Positions 1 through 23,559 are shown, counted from the stretch's first letter. The stretch: DNA of 64,000 nt from Epinephelus fuscoguttatus (GCF_011397635.1 NC_064771.1:14137379-14201378), one strand, 5' to 3'. Notes: a model not told the origin generated them from the letters alone. Translations and numbers: made by a program.

Positions 1-123
1 TAGTACTTTTACTACTTTTACTTCTGATCCCTGAGTACATTTTCACTGGTAACACTTTTTGAAAGTATTTTTACATTCAGGTCGGCTACTTTCACTTAAA
101 TAAAGTATCTTCTTCCACCAGTG
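1..123. mobile_element. right end of a hAT-type MITE cut by the window edge
   Basis: Ends in TCTTCCACCAGTG, close to the inverted terminus of the hAT element at 47107-49556, with the same TACTTTTACTT-rich interior. Confidence 0.5.
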
Positions 124-1977
124 ACACCACAGAGATAAGAGATTATCTTCTTCAAGACGGGTGGTCATCGCTCTGGAGGCTTGTAGTGGCCCAACACCTT
201 ATTTTATGTGGTTCTTTAATGTGTCATCCATCTGTATTTAACTGTGTGCCTTTATATTCAAATCCATGAATATTTATGTATTGCAGACCTTTGATGAGCT
301 GAAGGTATATTGTTTGATTGCTGTTTCATCACTGTATGCATTTCATCATACCTCTTTAATAAAACAGTAAAGGTTTTATGCAGTTTCGATGTGTGACTGC
401 AAAGGATTGACAGGTTTGCAGGTTTCAGAAAGCTTTTCATTCTAATTTACTGCTTTGTTTCAGTTGATCTCAGGTCACCAGTTTATGATTCTAATCTAGC
501 CTTATTGTAAAGTGCAGTGCCCTGTCCTTGTACCATCTTCTAAGTAATAAAGCTATCAAAGCATGGTTTTCCATTGAGGACTCTGACCCCAAACAATGAG
601 CACAAAAAAACTGTTAATAGATAACAGAAAGTGTGATCATTTGTATGAAATCGTAGGTATGGAATTTATTATGAAATGTCTCTCAACTTTTTTCCAGCAG
701 TAATCGAGCATGTAAGGTCCAATTAAGGAGTAGCTATCAGATCCCTATCACATCATCAAACACTTTATTGAATCTTGAAATACAAACATGTCATGAGTCG
801 GTGCCAACAATAACAGCCAGGTCAAGGACAAATACCTTTGCACACATTTTGCTGACAAATTTAAATATTACAGTCTGATTCTTGAGTAATGCATGAACGA
901 ACAAATGGAAACGCTGTCCTCGAGTCAGTCTTGAAGTCCTCTCTGTCTTCCTCTTTAATAAATTACACTTTCACTTCAACACAACACGGGTCTTCTGGTC
1001 ACCGAACAGCAACCTGCAAAAGAATGATACTTCAATTATGGTCATTCACAACAGCAGGGAATGTGACATAATATGTTAAAAATGTGGATGATTAATGGAC
1101 AGGTCTATCAGGCACAGGCCCGGGGACCCAAGTGATCGGTCCTGCCCCTTGTACCCCTCCAAAAATTGTAAAATTTCACTGGAAAAAGACACTAAACAAC
1201 TGCAAGATGCAAAATAACTATAAAAAGATGCAAAAAAAACTATAAAGAGACACAAAATGCCACAAAACAATAACAAAAAAGATGCAAAACAACTACAAAG
1301 AGACTCAAAATGTCCACAACTGTTTAAGTCATTTTATGTCTGGGGGTCTTTTGCATGTCAATACTCAGGGGACGACAGTCTCATATTCCCATTAGTGTTT
1401 AAGAAGCATATTCAATAGCTAGTAACTGCTTGACCAAACTTAAACCAACAAGTAGGGTGGAGGTCAGACTGTAATAAAGCTCATTGGGTAGAGCTACAGG
1501 AGCACACTTTCTTGGCTCTGTGTAAAGTCCAGTGGAAAAAGGAGGTGGAAGGTCACGACTGTAATAAACTTCTTACGAAGAATTATCTATTCAGCAACAG
1601 AACTGTCCAGTTTAATCCAGCCCCTCATCTTTACTTCACCTACATAAGATACACCGCTGACCTTTGAGCATCATGTGTGGCGTATCATCCAATCAGCTAA
1701 CCAACTTCACCACAGTACCTTTCAGCCATGCATGTTGCTCCTGCCAAACATTAAGTCTGTTCTCCTCTCTGCTGCTGTCAGCTGTCATTTAAGGTGGAAT
1801 CGTCGCACCCTCCTCCACCCCTTTACCTACAGTCACCTTATCCAGAGCCCAGGACAAGCTCAGCAAAAACCCGCTCCTCTTCACATCCAGATCCTCAGCT
1901 CCCTCTTCATCTCATCTCATTACCATCTAAACTCCGTAGCGGGGCTGCCCTAATCTGCTACATCTTTACCTTCCTCC
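124..1977. other. downstream flank of aqp8, no gene recognised
   Basis: AT-rich sequence with short open frames only. Contains the degenerate minisatellite listed separately. Confidence 0.4.
1190..1320. repeat. degenerate minisatellite-like repeat
   Basis: Imperfect copies of units such as GATGCAAAACAACTACAAAG and AGACACAAAATGCC, about 30-bp spacing. Confidence 0.55.
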
Positions 1978-2083
1978 TTAAAAATACGACGTCACAATGG
2001 GCTCTAATCGCCAAAGACTTTTCACATTTCTCATACTCGTGTGCACATGTAAATTAATGTTCTCTTCTCCCAAAACGAGCCGC
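1978..2083 (-). CDS. aqp8: candidate aqp8 terminal exon
   Basis: After a pyrimidine-rich ATTTCAATCAG acceptor, the phase left by exon 4 opens [15 protein letters not shown] and continues to a TAA at 1980-1978. The first dozen residues could correspond to the short AQP8 C-terminal tail, but the tail is about 20 residues longer than expected. The true last exon may lie elsewhere. Confidence 0.33.
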
Positions 2084-5000
2084 CTGATTGAAATAAGGTC
2101 TGTGGTTTAACTCAACCAATTCGGTTATTTCTGCTTCTGCTGAATATATCATTTACCTGAGCTGCAACCTGACACCACCAGGTTGGGAAAGTACCACAAA
2201 TTACAAAAAGTACACTGGAAATATGGTTTCATTTCAAGAGCAAGAAGGTGCCTTGTGGAATTTTCTTCTCAGCAAAAGTGACCATGTAATATTTTTGACT
2301 ACTCACTGAGGTCTAACAAACAAATTGAGTGCATTTCTCTCCTCATAAAACAGTTTGCAAAAGACTTATTAACTTCTTGACAGCAGTCTTCATCTTCACT
2401 GCCTTTTCGGCACATTGACACATTTGCTGTAAATTACTGCCACCTACTGTCGATCAGTGGAATGGCATGAAACCACTGGAAGGATGTGAATCATTCATTC
2501 ATTCATTCATCTTCTAACCGCTTCATCCTCTTGAGGGTCACGGGGGGGCTGGAGCCTATCCCAGCTACATCGGGCGAGAGGCAGGGTACACCCTGGACAG
2601 GAGACAGACAACCATTCACGCTCACATTCACACCTACGGACAATTTAGAGTCTCCAATTAACCTAGTCCCCAATCTGCATGTCTTTGGACTGTGGGAGGA
2701 AGCCGGAGTGCCCGGAGAGAACCCACGCTGACACGGGGAGAACATGCAAACTCCGCACAAAAGGGCTCCCATGCCCGGGATCGAACCGGCAACCCTCTTG
2801 CTGTGAGGCGAGAGTGCTAACCACCACATTACCGTGCCGGGATGTGAATCAAGCCATCCACAAAACAGGGAAAACATTGCTCCACAGTGCCTCTAGTGGT
2901 CAAACACTCAACAGGCTACCTTAAAGTTTCAACAACAGTTCCCTTGAAGTTTTATTACATTAAAAAATTAAGAAAAAAAAACAATTAATAGTGACAGTAC
3001 CACTACCACTGTGTACTCTTCTATACATACCTGGTGAAACTGACAGTGAGCAGCGCGCCACAAATGGGTCCAACCCAGTAGATCCAGTGATGGTTCCAGT
3101 GGTTGGCGACCGCTGCAGGGCCGAAGGCTCGGGCAGGGTTCATACAGGCCCCAGACACCGTCCCTCTGAAACAACAACCAGCACAAGCCCACACTGTAAA
3201 ACAGCAGTATGCTTTTCATTTTGGAAGCAGCTGATACCTTTTCAGCGACAGAGACACTGAAAATCGAAGTCATGCAGTAGAGATTTTTTAATGTGGTTTT
3301 AATGCACCATAAAATTTCAAATTCTGCCCACAATTTTTTTTCAAATGAGGAATATCAAAATCATCCCTGGACAGTAAATATATATAGATTAAACATTAAA
3401 CTGATCAGCCTGACAAAGTTAATAACTCAAAACAATAATGAACCTTGACCTCCATATGATAACTGACAACAATAAACAATAATAATAATAAAAGTGTGGC
3501 GTAGGCTTGTGGCCAGGGTTGTTGCTATCACTGAGGGCATTGTGCTCATGTCATCTGTATCTTGATTTCTATCTAGATCATTTTCATGCTGAGTCTGATA
3601 TATTTCAATTTGCCGACTTTTGGGCTAATTAAAGTAGAAGGCATCAATGAGGTAATGGTGATGCTGTGGATGACTTATCTTCTGAGACTCTTACCCAGCA
3701 AATATGTTGGCTGTGACGGTGAGGCCGATGCAGAAACCAGCCCACGGTGAGCGGGTTTGGCTGTTGACGGCCCCCATGCACACCACCGTGGTGAGGAACA
3801 GGGTCATCGTCATCTCTGCCAGAGTGGTTTTAGCCAGATCGTTGTTGGCGAGTTCAAAGGCTCCTCCGAGGGAAGCAGCATACACAGCGGAGGGGTAGAT
3901 TGCCTGAATGTAGCACAAACTGAACATATATCATCCAGTGCATGATACATTCGACTGGAGTGAATAGATATTATGTATTTTCACTATTTATTTTTTGCCA
4001 CACAAAGCATGCTAAGAAATCAAGAATAGGTGTTACTTGGATTAAAAGTCAGTAAAGATTCCAGTCATTTGTTTTTTTAGTCACAATTTCAATAAAGGTT
4101 CATAATTATGATACAAATCTAAAAATTGCTGAGTCAAAATTGTGAGAGAAGTAGTCAAAAACTGGACTGAAAAGTGAAATTTATCAACGCTCTCTTCAAA
4201 GCCAGACTCCATTGACAGAAACAGTCATTTTACCTGGCTGAACATGGGAGCTGCTGATCAGCAACTGCCTCGATCTGTAGCTGGCTTGTGTCACTAAGCG
4301 TTTAAAACATCAAAGTCATGCAGTAACATAGACAAACTAATAAATCGAGGTAGCAATAGATTAGCAGCTCCTGTGTTCAACGAGGTAAAATGACGAGAGC
4401 AGGGATAAATTTCACTTTTACTTCCGTTCCCCGTCAGAGAGGGCCGTCTGGAAAGAACTGAGCATACGACTGGATAGGAGGAGGGTGGAGTTGTGTGAGA
4501 ATTTGTAAACGGATATTTTGAAATAATTTTTCTGTTGTAAAAATCGGCCCCCTTTAATCCAATTCATCAAAAAAAAAAATAAATCTGTTTTTCAAATTTT
4601 AAGTCACAGTCACAGTAGGTGAGTAATTGATATACAAAGGATTATTTTGTGGGTGAAATATTTCTTCAAGTCAAAATCTTGAAATACTAAGGCAAGATTT
4701 TAAGATGTTATTACGAATTTTTCACTTAATATGCCAACATTAAGAGATAATAAGTCAACACTGCAACTCACTATTTAAAAAATATGGAATAGTAAGTCAA
4801 AATAATATCTTAACTTAGTATCTCATGATTTTTGCTTTAAAAGTCAAATAATCTTGACTATGAACGTTAACTTTTCTACATTGTATTATTATATTTTTTC
4901 TTATCTTTTTTTTAATGGGAAAGATGGATAACAACAACTGTCATTCCCTTTTTTTGTAAACAGAACAGGAACAATAAAAATTGTCTCTGCACTGAAAAGG

Positions 5001-6566
5001 AAAAAATAAATAAATAAATTATGGAAGTATTATGAAGTATTTTTCCAGACAAAACAGTACAATGAAGTGTGTACATAATCCGGCTGTAAGTAACCCCAAA
5101 GTAAGCTTGGTTAAAGAGAAAGAAGGAAAGGTAGATCGATAAAATAATCCAAAAAAAAAAAAAAAAAAAGTAACTAATAAATTCAAAACAAATTAATCAT
5201 TGAAATATATTTATAAAAATAAATCACATTAAAAAACATTAAAATTAATAAAAAAATAAAATAAGGGACAAGGACGGGATTATTGAGGGATTAAAAGAGT
5301 TTATAAAAGAATTCCGTTTCCGAGGAGTTCACTAATCAGAAAAGCCTTTCACTGTTAAACGTATTTTTTCAAATTTAAGAAAGGACATTACATCCTTAAG
5401 CCACAGCGATATAGATGGTAATTTGGGAGATTGCCACAGGAGTAAAATGCCACATCTCTCCAAAAGAGAAGTAAGGGCTAATACTTCTGACTGTGAGGAG
5501 TTAATTTGGAGTTGTTCAGATGATACACTAAATATAGCAATAAAAGGATCCATTTTTATCTGGACTCCTAAAACCTTTCTTAAAACCATAAAAAAAGTCA
5601 GTCCAGAATTTATGTAGTCCGGGCAGGAAAAGAATATACGATTACACAATTACATGATGAGCCGTGGCATCTGTCACATTGGTCCACAATATTAGGATAT
5701 ATTTCAGATAGTCGAGATCTGCTGAAATGGACTCTGTGTAAAACCTTGAATTGTAGAAGCTGCAGCCTGGCACAAGGAGTAGTTGAGCGTACATTATGGA
5801 CAAGTTTGGCCCACCATAGTTTTTTCTCACCTTGGTCAAACCAGCACCGAGCATCCCTCCTAACATCTGAGCCATGACATAAGGCACCAGCAGGGGAAGC
5901 TCCATCCCTCCGCACAGGTAGACGCTCAGAGACACCGCAGGGTTAAAGTGCCCCCCACTGCAATAAACATAATGAACTTTAGTCCCACATGGTGTTATAA
6001 ACAGATAATAATGACACCTATCCATCAGATATGAGATAAACACAACTTGCAGGTGATTCTTTGTATGTTTACTTATTTTGTTAGACTAAAAATCATAAGA
6101 AACTATTTGAAGAGTAATATTGTCTGCTTCTGTCTAAATCACAGTAAACACATTCACATTAAATTAGTCAATTTATGTTTGTTCTACACATGCTGTTTGG
6201 AGGAGATTAAGACCTTCCTAATATTATAAAAACAAAAAAACATTAGTCTGCTCCAAAAACACACTATCAAGAATTCAACAGTCTTTACCTAATTTGCCCC
6301 AACACCATGATCAGCACTCCCAGAGCCAGTCCATGTGCCACAGCAGGCTGGATGACACCACTTGCATCCACATTCCCAATAACTGACGCACAGCCCACGA
6401 ACACAAACAGACTCGTCCCAAACAGCTCAGCCAGGCAGGGCTGCGCATACTTCTCAAAGAAGCGCCTCTTCTTATTTGTGTCGCCTCCGACAGCTGCCAG
6501 CTCTCCCGTCTCAGTTATGGTGAACACCTCTGTCTTGGTTTCTGTCCCGGTTTCTGTCCCTGACAT
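1978..6566 (-). CDS. aqp8: aquaporin-8 water channel, 5 proposed exons
   Basis: Minus-strand spliced gene for a six-helix major intrinsic protein. Aquaporin-8 conducts water, and in mammals also ammonia and hydrogen peroxide, across plasma and inner mitochondrial membranes. Proposed exons, 5' to 3': 6566-6289, 5957-5831, 3903-3695, 3165-3031 and a tentative last exon 2083-1978. The first four join in phase to about 249 residues. The cytosolic N-terminus is followed by helix 1 ([19 protein letters not shown]). The first pore motif is HFNPAV (Asn98-Pro99-Ala100) in exon 2 and the second is MNPAR (Asn214-Pro215-Ala216-Arg217) in exon 4. The [14 protein letters not shown] stretch after the second motif is characteristic of AQP8 rather than AQP1 or AQP4. 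With the tentative last exon the protein would be 284 residues against 261 in human, so its C-terminus is doubtful. It lies downstream of lcmt1 on the same strand. Teleosts have several aqp8 paralogues and I cannot say which this is. Confidence 0.9.
2488..2841 (-). mobile_element. tRNA-derived SINE, near full length
   Basis: On the minus strand the head carries a tRNA-like A box (GTGGTTAGCACTC) and B box (GGTTCGATCCC). A conserved teleost SINE body follows, and it ends in a (TGAA)n tail seen as TTCA repeats at 2488-2508. It sits in or just beside the aqp8 last intron. Confidence 0.8.
3031..3165 (-). CDS. aqp8: aqp8 coding exon 4 (second NPA motif)
   Basis: Encodes [17 protein letters not shown] and [13 protein letters not shown], then helix 6 ([11 protein letters not shown]). 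Acceptor TTTCAG, donor GTATGT. Confidence 0.9.
3695..3903 (-). CDS. aqp8: aqp8 coding exon 3
   Basis: Encodes [11 protein letters not shown] through [14 protein letters not shown] to TVTANIFAG. The VCMGA-N pattern matches AQP8 helix 5. Acceptor CATTCAG, donor GTAAGA. Confidence 0.88.
4165..4670. mobile_element. palindromic MITE, copy 1
   Basis: Arms near 4210-4275 and 4345-4410 are inverted copies (AACATGGGAGCTGCTGATC against AGCAGCTCC.GTGTTCA). The same sequence recurs at 34444-35348 and 47150-47632. Lies in aqp8 intron 2-3. Ends are decayed. Confidence 0.6.
5155..5169. repeat. poly(A) tract
   Basis: Uninterrupted run of A on the plus strand. Confidence 0.8.
5320..5815 (-). mobile_element. 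LINE (L1-like) ORF2 fragment
   Basis: Minus-strand peptides [20 protein letters not shown], then CDRCHG, then a frame-shifted [12 protein letters not shown] and [20 protein letters not shown], are typical of the C-terminus of fish L1-like reverse transcriptases. Truncated and frame-broken. Confidence 0.7.
5831..5957 (-). CDS. aqp8: aqp8 coding exon 2 (first NPA motif)
   Basis: Encodes [18 protein letters not shown] and ends ..GAGLTK at donor GTGAGA. 127 nt restores the frame left by exon 1. A LINE relic lies about 15 nt past the donor. Confidence 0.9.
6289..6566 (-). CDS. aqp8: aqp8 coding exon 1
   Basis: Starts at ATG (6566-6564) and encodes a Thr/Glu-rich cytosolic tail and the first helix. 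It ends after 92 codons plus AG at donor GTAAAG. The start is the only Met in a reading frame that leads into the aquaporin helix. Confidence 0.9.
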
Positions 6567-6569
6567 ATT

Positions 6570-8130
6570 GACTTGGGAAAAATATAAACAGCCTGTCTAC
6601 CCTGTGCCACTTGTACCACTGGTGGACCACAGCCTGCACTGGGTGGTCTGGTGAATGTACACTTATGTATAAGAGACTGTCTTAGGATGATCCATAAAGG
6701 ACATACGCACATCCTTTTTTTCCACTCTAATGCTCCACCTTCCTGTGATTGTTTATACTCCCAAGACTGTTGGCAATCAGAAGATGCTCATAAAATTATT
6801 AACACTGTGTTGTTGAGAGATAAGGATGAGGGGTGTCAGCACAACACGTGCTTTGTTTAGTGATACCACATCTTTTAGTTCTCTATCAGGTGCATCATTT
6901 TAAACAACTGATGAAGGTGTAAACTTTAGTTTTTTGCGTTAAATCTTCAATAACTGATTTTTTGGCCACTTTGGGAGCAGCACAAACAAACAGTGAACGT
7001 AACACTTACATTTACTTTTAAGTTGATATGACAAACACATTAGCAGCAGAAGAAGAAGCAATCAGAGATTTTACTTAAAGGGATACTTGGATCATTTTCA
7101 ACCAGCTTTGTATCATAACAATGTGGGTAGTATGTGTAAATTAATGAACTGTGGTAAATGTCCCTCTATCTAACTACTGCCTAGATCTCCTTGCTCCCCT
7201 CCAGTGTTGCCAACTCTTTTCCCATGAAAGTAGCTAACAATAGCTTGAAAAGTTACTAAAAAGTCACCAGATGGCGTCATGTGCTCATCTGCATATTAGC
7301 AGAGCATTAGCATCTGCATATTAAAGGCATTAAAACTTCACTTAATTAGATACAATAGAAAATTCTTGAACAAAACATTTGAATGGCACGAGAGCTATAG
7401 CGGTTATGCTGTAGTGCACTTTCTCAAGCTTTTAAGTCCAGAGAGCGAGAGCGCCAATGTAACCATAGAAACTCATTACAACGGCAAGCACCGCCTCTTC
7501 ATCTGTTCCGTGGATGTTTTAAGAGAATTGGATGCGGCATTGAACGCGGGGCCTTGTTCATTCCTATGAAAGTTGCGCAGTGTCACATGAAGCCAAAATG
7601 GATCAACTGCAGCGCATAAAAATTACCTGGATGATACAGGGATTATTAGCACTACTTCTGCTCTGCGCAGCCCATAGAGCGGGTGCACTGGAGACTTACA
7701 GTAGCCAAGTGTAGTCGAAAATCTAACTTCCGACAATCAAACCACTAACTTCTGGTTTAGTGCTCTACTTAAGTTTAAAGGGATGAAATAATTTAATCTT
7801 TGATCCCAAGATAGCGCCTATTCATTCCAATGGAGCTGCTTGTCTGGCGCATACTCCAAAAAAGTTTTCTAGTTTAAATCTAGTTTAAATCGCTTTTCTC
7901 AGCTTGAGGATTTTTTACAAATATAAAACCACTATGGCTAATAGTCATAATTGACCCTGTTTACAGTTTGAGGTGTCCTGTCAACAGTTTTACAGCTATC
8001 TTTTTTATAATAGTGGTCTATGGAGAAAAGCTTTTTGGGCTGCAGGGGATTTTTTTTATTTCTGCAATACCGCAAGTGGCCACTGGGAAAAAATGGCTGC
8101 AAGGCTGGGCTGCTTTCCTGGGGGCCTGAA
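6570..8130. other. aqp8 upstream region
   Basis: No gene recognised. 7077-7990 looks like worn dispersed repeat (starts TTAAAGGGATACTTGG) but I could not define ends. Confidence 0.35.
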
Positions 8131-8135
8131 TATTA

Positions 8136-8887
8136 AGGCCCGTTTCCACCGTAGGAACTTCGGGATAATTTTATGAGGCCGGGGCCGTTGGTGCGTGTCT
8201 CCACCGCAGGAACCACCCCCGAAGGACAGAGTTCTGGATTACTTGGTGCTGATTGGATATACTCAAGGCGGGATGTGACGTTTTGTAATTAATAACATGG
8301 TTATCGTAGATTAGCTGGACTAACTGTTAGCTGTTAGTGGTGTCTGTAATGACTCAATAAACGGTCCATGAAAAAATAGCAGATATCTTAGTTACAACAT
8401 GATTGAGCTAGCAAAGCAGATTTGTGTTGCTATGTGTGGTATTTATTCAGGTTTGGGAAATCACGATGTCTAGAAAGCATCAGCTGACAGGGACAGCTAA
8501 CAGCGGCAGCAAAGCTAACATCAGGACGTCATCTGTTAAAAGCCTCCTGTTGTCGGATATGACATGAAACTACTCCAGTTAGCTCAATCATGTTGTAACT
8601 AAGACATCCGCTGGTAAAAAAAAATATTTTTTTCATGGACCGTGACCAGAGTTATTACAGACACCGCTAACGGCTAACGCCGTCCCTACGCCCCTACATC
8701 GCCCCGGTCAAAATGGTCGCGCAACGATTACGTCACATACAGAGCCCGGTAACTTTACAGGAACCTTCCTCCTACTCCGCTCTCTCAGTGGAGACACGGC
8801 GGTTGAGAGGGCCGAGCGAGAGGACGTTCCTGTAGTAGTTCCTGCCCCCCAAATAGTACCAGGAACTTCTTCAGTGGAAACGGGCCT
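8136..8887. mobile_element. PIF/Harbinger-type foldback MITE, 752 bp
   Basis: Terminal inverted repeats AGGCCCGTTTCCACCG and its complement CAGTGGAAACGGGCCT are flanked by TTA duplications at 8133-8135 and 8888-8890. Inside, 8330-8410 and 8572-8670 are inverted copies of each other (shared TTAGTTACAACATGATTGAG), so most of the element can fold back. No transposase frame. Confidence 0.85.
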
Positions 8888-9711
8888 TTAGCTTCAAAAG
8901 CCACCTCATGGGGGCCTGGTCTGCCTCACACCTACTGCATGGTGCAAGAGAAGAGAGGGGGAGAGACCCTGTACTGAAAAGCAGTTGACTGCAATCACTC
9001 TAAACAGCATGCATGAGAATGAATTACAGTATAATTCTTAATTCTCAGTGACAGCTTTGTCGCTAGTTGCCTTTTAAAAAACAGTTGCTAAGAGGGCCTG
9101 AAAAGTTGCTGAATTTATCCACTTTTTTTGAAACCGCAATTTTTTTAAGTCACTCAAATGCTTCAAAATTCATGTGTTGGGTATTTATTTACTGATGTAT
9201 TTTATGTTGTAGAATAAAACTCTCTTAAGCTTGTGTAAACCACAGACCTTATTTCAGGCCTCTAACCAAAAACCCATTCAAAAGGACTGTCACATTACGT
9301 TGTGGTCACATCTAAAGTTAGCTTATATTAGCAAAAAGCTAGCTAGCTAGGTTAGCTAACATATAGCTACATAAAGAGGTGTTAGCCACATCTCAGATCA
9401 TCATTATCAAATATATTTCTATGAATATGAGGCCAAGGTAGCAGGAATCCAATTTCACTATACATGAAGACATGATTAATCTTATAAATAACAAGATGTA
9501 ACCCTTACCATTACCCTTTCCCTAACCTTAACTGCCTCTCTTTTAGCCTAACACTTCATAGCTAGCTAAATGCTAACTGTATGGAGGGCGAGGCACATAA
9601 CTAGTGGGCGCCCGGTTGGCTCGAGCCATGACCACAGGCACAAAGAGTCAAAGTGAATCAAGAGACGGACCCGCCCCCCTTTCTATGTCAAACTCACACC
9701 AAACAGCAAAC

Positions 9712-9972
9712 TGGGCAGTGCTGATCAAATATAAACCAAGATTATGATACTGTGTTGTCTATTTCCGATCTAAAATGTATTCAGAAACATATTTTAGTGC
9801 CTTTTTAGCTGTAATAGCACAATTTCGTGAACAGGAAGTGGGCGCCATACTGTTTCCTGTATGGTGACATGGAGGCTGAAAAAACTGAGATTAAAGATAA
9901 AACTAAGCAGCGCTAATCAAATATAAACTAAGATTTAGTTGTTGTGTTTTCAGAAACATGTTTTAGCTTACC
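9712..9972. repeat. two imperfect direct copies, ~190 bp apart
   Basis: 9716-9800 and 9905-9972 share GCTGATCAAATATAAACCAA- and TCAGAAACATATTTTAG-like blocks. Probably the inside of a worn transposon. Confidence 0.5.
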
Positions 9973-10179
9973 CTTTAAGTGTAACACGAGACTGTCTGTT
10001 GCCAGCCGGCCGCCATTGTGTCAACTGGCAAGTTCGCGTTTTGTCACATACCAGCTAGAGCGTTTATTGGTCCGGCCTTGTTGTGCATTCTGGTAGTTGT
10101 AGTAGTTTTTCGACCTTTTGAGCAAACCCAAACGGTACAACCATTTTCCTCTGTTTTGTGCTGTAAAGTAGCAAAAGCA

Positions 10180-10560
10180 TTTGCATCTTTCCACTGCATA
10201 GACAACCTAGTTTATGAAAAGACAATTTTTCTAGTGGGAAAATACTTCTTCAAGTAAAAGTAGCAATACTGCAGTGTAGCAATACTTTCTTACAATTAAA
10301 AGTCATACATTTGAAGTAATTATTATGCGGGATGTCCCATTTCAGAATCATATATATTACTAGATTATAATTAGTGGTGCATTAATATTTAAATCATTTT
10401 CAGCTGGTGAAGGTGGAGTTAATTTTAATTACTTTTTATAGCTTAACCTTTTATATCAGAATTTATTGATTGATTTATATTTTGTATTAATTATCTAAAT
10501 CTACAAAGTAACTAGGAACTAAAGCTGTCAAAGTACAGAAATACAGCAATGACTCGTTCA
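10180..10560. mobile_element. hAT-type MITE remnant
   Basis: AATACTTCTTCAAGTAAAAG followed by GCAATACTGCAGTGTA and AAAAGTC blocks resemble the hAT family at 47107-49556. Ends not defined. Confidence 0.4.
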
Positions 10561-10886
10561 AAAAGACCCAGTTTTGTTGTTTGTTAGTTTTGAACAGTAG
10601 TTTGCAGCTTGGCAGCTATCTCACCTGGGTAACACACTATCCACCATGCCCTCCACCTTCTGATTACAAATTCAGCTCATACATTACATCACTGGAATTA
10701 CTTGTTCAGTGGCCTCCTTGCAAATGCTGAGTCCAATAGTCACTCTGCTTTCAGGTCCATTCGGTATCCTCTTCTTCTGGACGGAAACATCTAACTCTTT
10801 TGCTGCTAAATGCTCCATTATTCACCAGCTAGTCACTAACTTTTCCAGTGAGCCAGTTGTTTGTGATATTAACACAAAGAAAAGCT

Positions 10887-10904
10887 GCTGCTGCTGCTGC
10901 TGCT
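10887..10904. repeat. (CTG)n microsatellite
   Basis: Six or so GCT/CTG units on the plus strand. Confidence 0.8.
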
Positions 10905-11029
10905 GGAACAACGCTGCAAAGAAGCTACATATTCTAAAACGTGGATACTAAAGACACATATCCTGAGTTGGGCAGCACAAAAGATCTACAATTACAGTTT
11001 CAAAATGGGCTCCCAAGATTAGTCACAAA

Positions 11030-11380
11030 TTCAGTATGTGATCAAGTGTCACCCCTTCTGATTCTGAGTTATGATGGTGTATAATGGTCAGATGTGATTT
11101 TGCAGAACATTATGATGTCACAGAGAAGTTGACCTTTTGGATATAAAATGTCATCACTTCATCATATTGTCCTATTAGACATTTGTGTGAAATGTTGTCG
11201 TAATTAGTGTATGAATTCTTGAGTTATGGCCAAAAACATATTTTGTGAGGTCACAGTGATCTTGACCTTCAACCCCCAAAGTCCTATCAGTTCATTGTTG
11301 AGGCCAAGTGGACGTTTGTGCTAAATTTGAAGAAATTCCCTTAACGTGTTCTTGAAATATCGCAGGCGCGGAAGCATTAT
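11030..11380. repeat. dispersed teleost repeat
   Basis: Text such as GGCCAAGTGGACGTTTGTGC and TTCTTGAAATATCGCAGGC recalls a very common fish repeat found in many genomes. Family not assigned. Confidence 0.45.
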
Positions 11381-11705
11381 AAAACTGCAGTCAGATAATT
11401 CACTGTGGGAACCCTTTCACATACAAGTAATCATGATCTGTTTAGTAAGTATAAAAATATTGATTCAAGCCGTTTTTAATCCTGACAGTAGCTGAATATA
11501 CATATTTCTCTGTGAATGAATGTCCCTAAAAACACAACCCAGTTTATACTGTACACACAGTCTACATAAACACACAAACATTCATACAGTTTATATTAGT
11601 GATATCAGCTTGTCCCTCCCACTGCAGATAGCTGATAATGTGATATGAACTCCCTGACAAAGTCCATAAATGAAGCGTTCACAGTCTTACACAAAGAGAA
11701 TTTTT

Positions 11706-11711
11706 TTTATT
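11706..11711 (-). terminator. candidate lcmt1 polyadenylation signal
   Basis: TTTATT on the plus strand gives AATAAA on the minus strand, about 370 nt past the proposed lcmt1 stop. Position only; other signals are possible. Confidence 0.3.
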
Positions 11712-12080
11712 TACCAGCACTTTCACATTCTTCATCAAATATAATCTGTCACAAACTAATCTGTGTGTCCTCTTTGCTGTTTCAAACTAGACTCAAGAAT
11801 AGAAAATGTTTTACAGACAAATATAAATGAACTGATGATTGTGATGTAATGCATTTCTTGCAGTTTGACACTAGTTATATCGCATGCGTTGGTGTGTGTT
11901 TTGTAAGAAAATGGGTGTGAAAGTACAACTGATTAATAAATAAAATCAAAGTGGCACATAAAAAGCAGAAAAGAACAAACATTAAAATCCAACACAGGTG
12001 AGCAGATTTTGAAATCATATTTGTGTTTAAGTGACTGTGAAGTCACAGACAAAATTTGTCTGAAAGCATCTTGATCTTTT

Positions 12081-23277
<11,197 letters not shown>

Positions 23278-23559
23278 TAACGATCCTTTTCTTTATGTTG
23301 CCACCATTAAAGCTGTAAGCGTCGCATAACCTCGTCCACCTGCTGTACAGTGGCTAGTTACTACAAGCTAACGGACTAGCTTGACTTTGACAGGTGGGGT
23401 TATTTAACGGAACGAGGAAGATTAAGAATAATACTGAGAGCGTAGTCGGGTTGCTCGGGTACTCGTATATGTTAAACAAAATACAAGTTGGATGAAAACG
23501 TACAGTATTTAAGCAAGGAGTATTGTTTTGCTGGCTAATAACAAGTCGCAGATATAAAT

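Noticed and set aside
2760-2840. Possible tRNA gene on the minus strand
   Set aside because: It is the head of a SINE; no acceptor stem is apparent.
2503-2877. 124-codon minus-strand frame
   Set aside because: Entirely explained by a SINE, including its tRNA-like head.
10709-10951. 80-codon frame with a poly-Cys run
   Set aside because: The Cys run is a CTG/TGC microsatellite read in frame.
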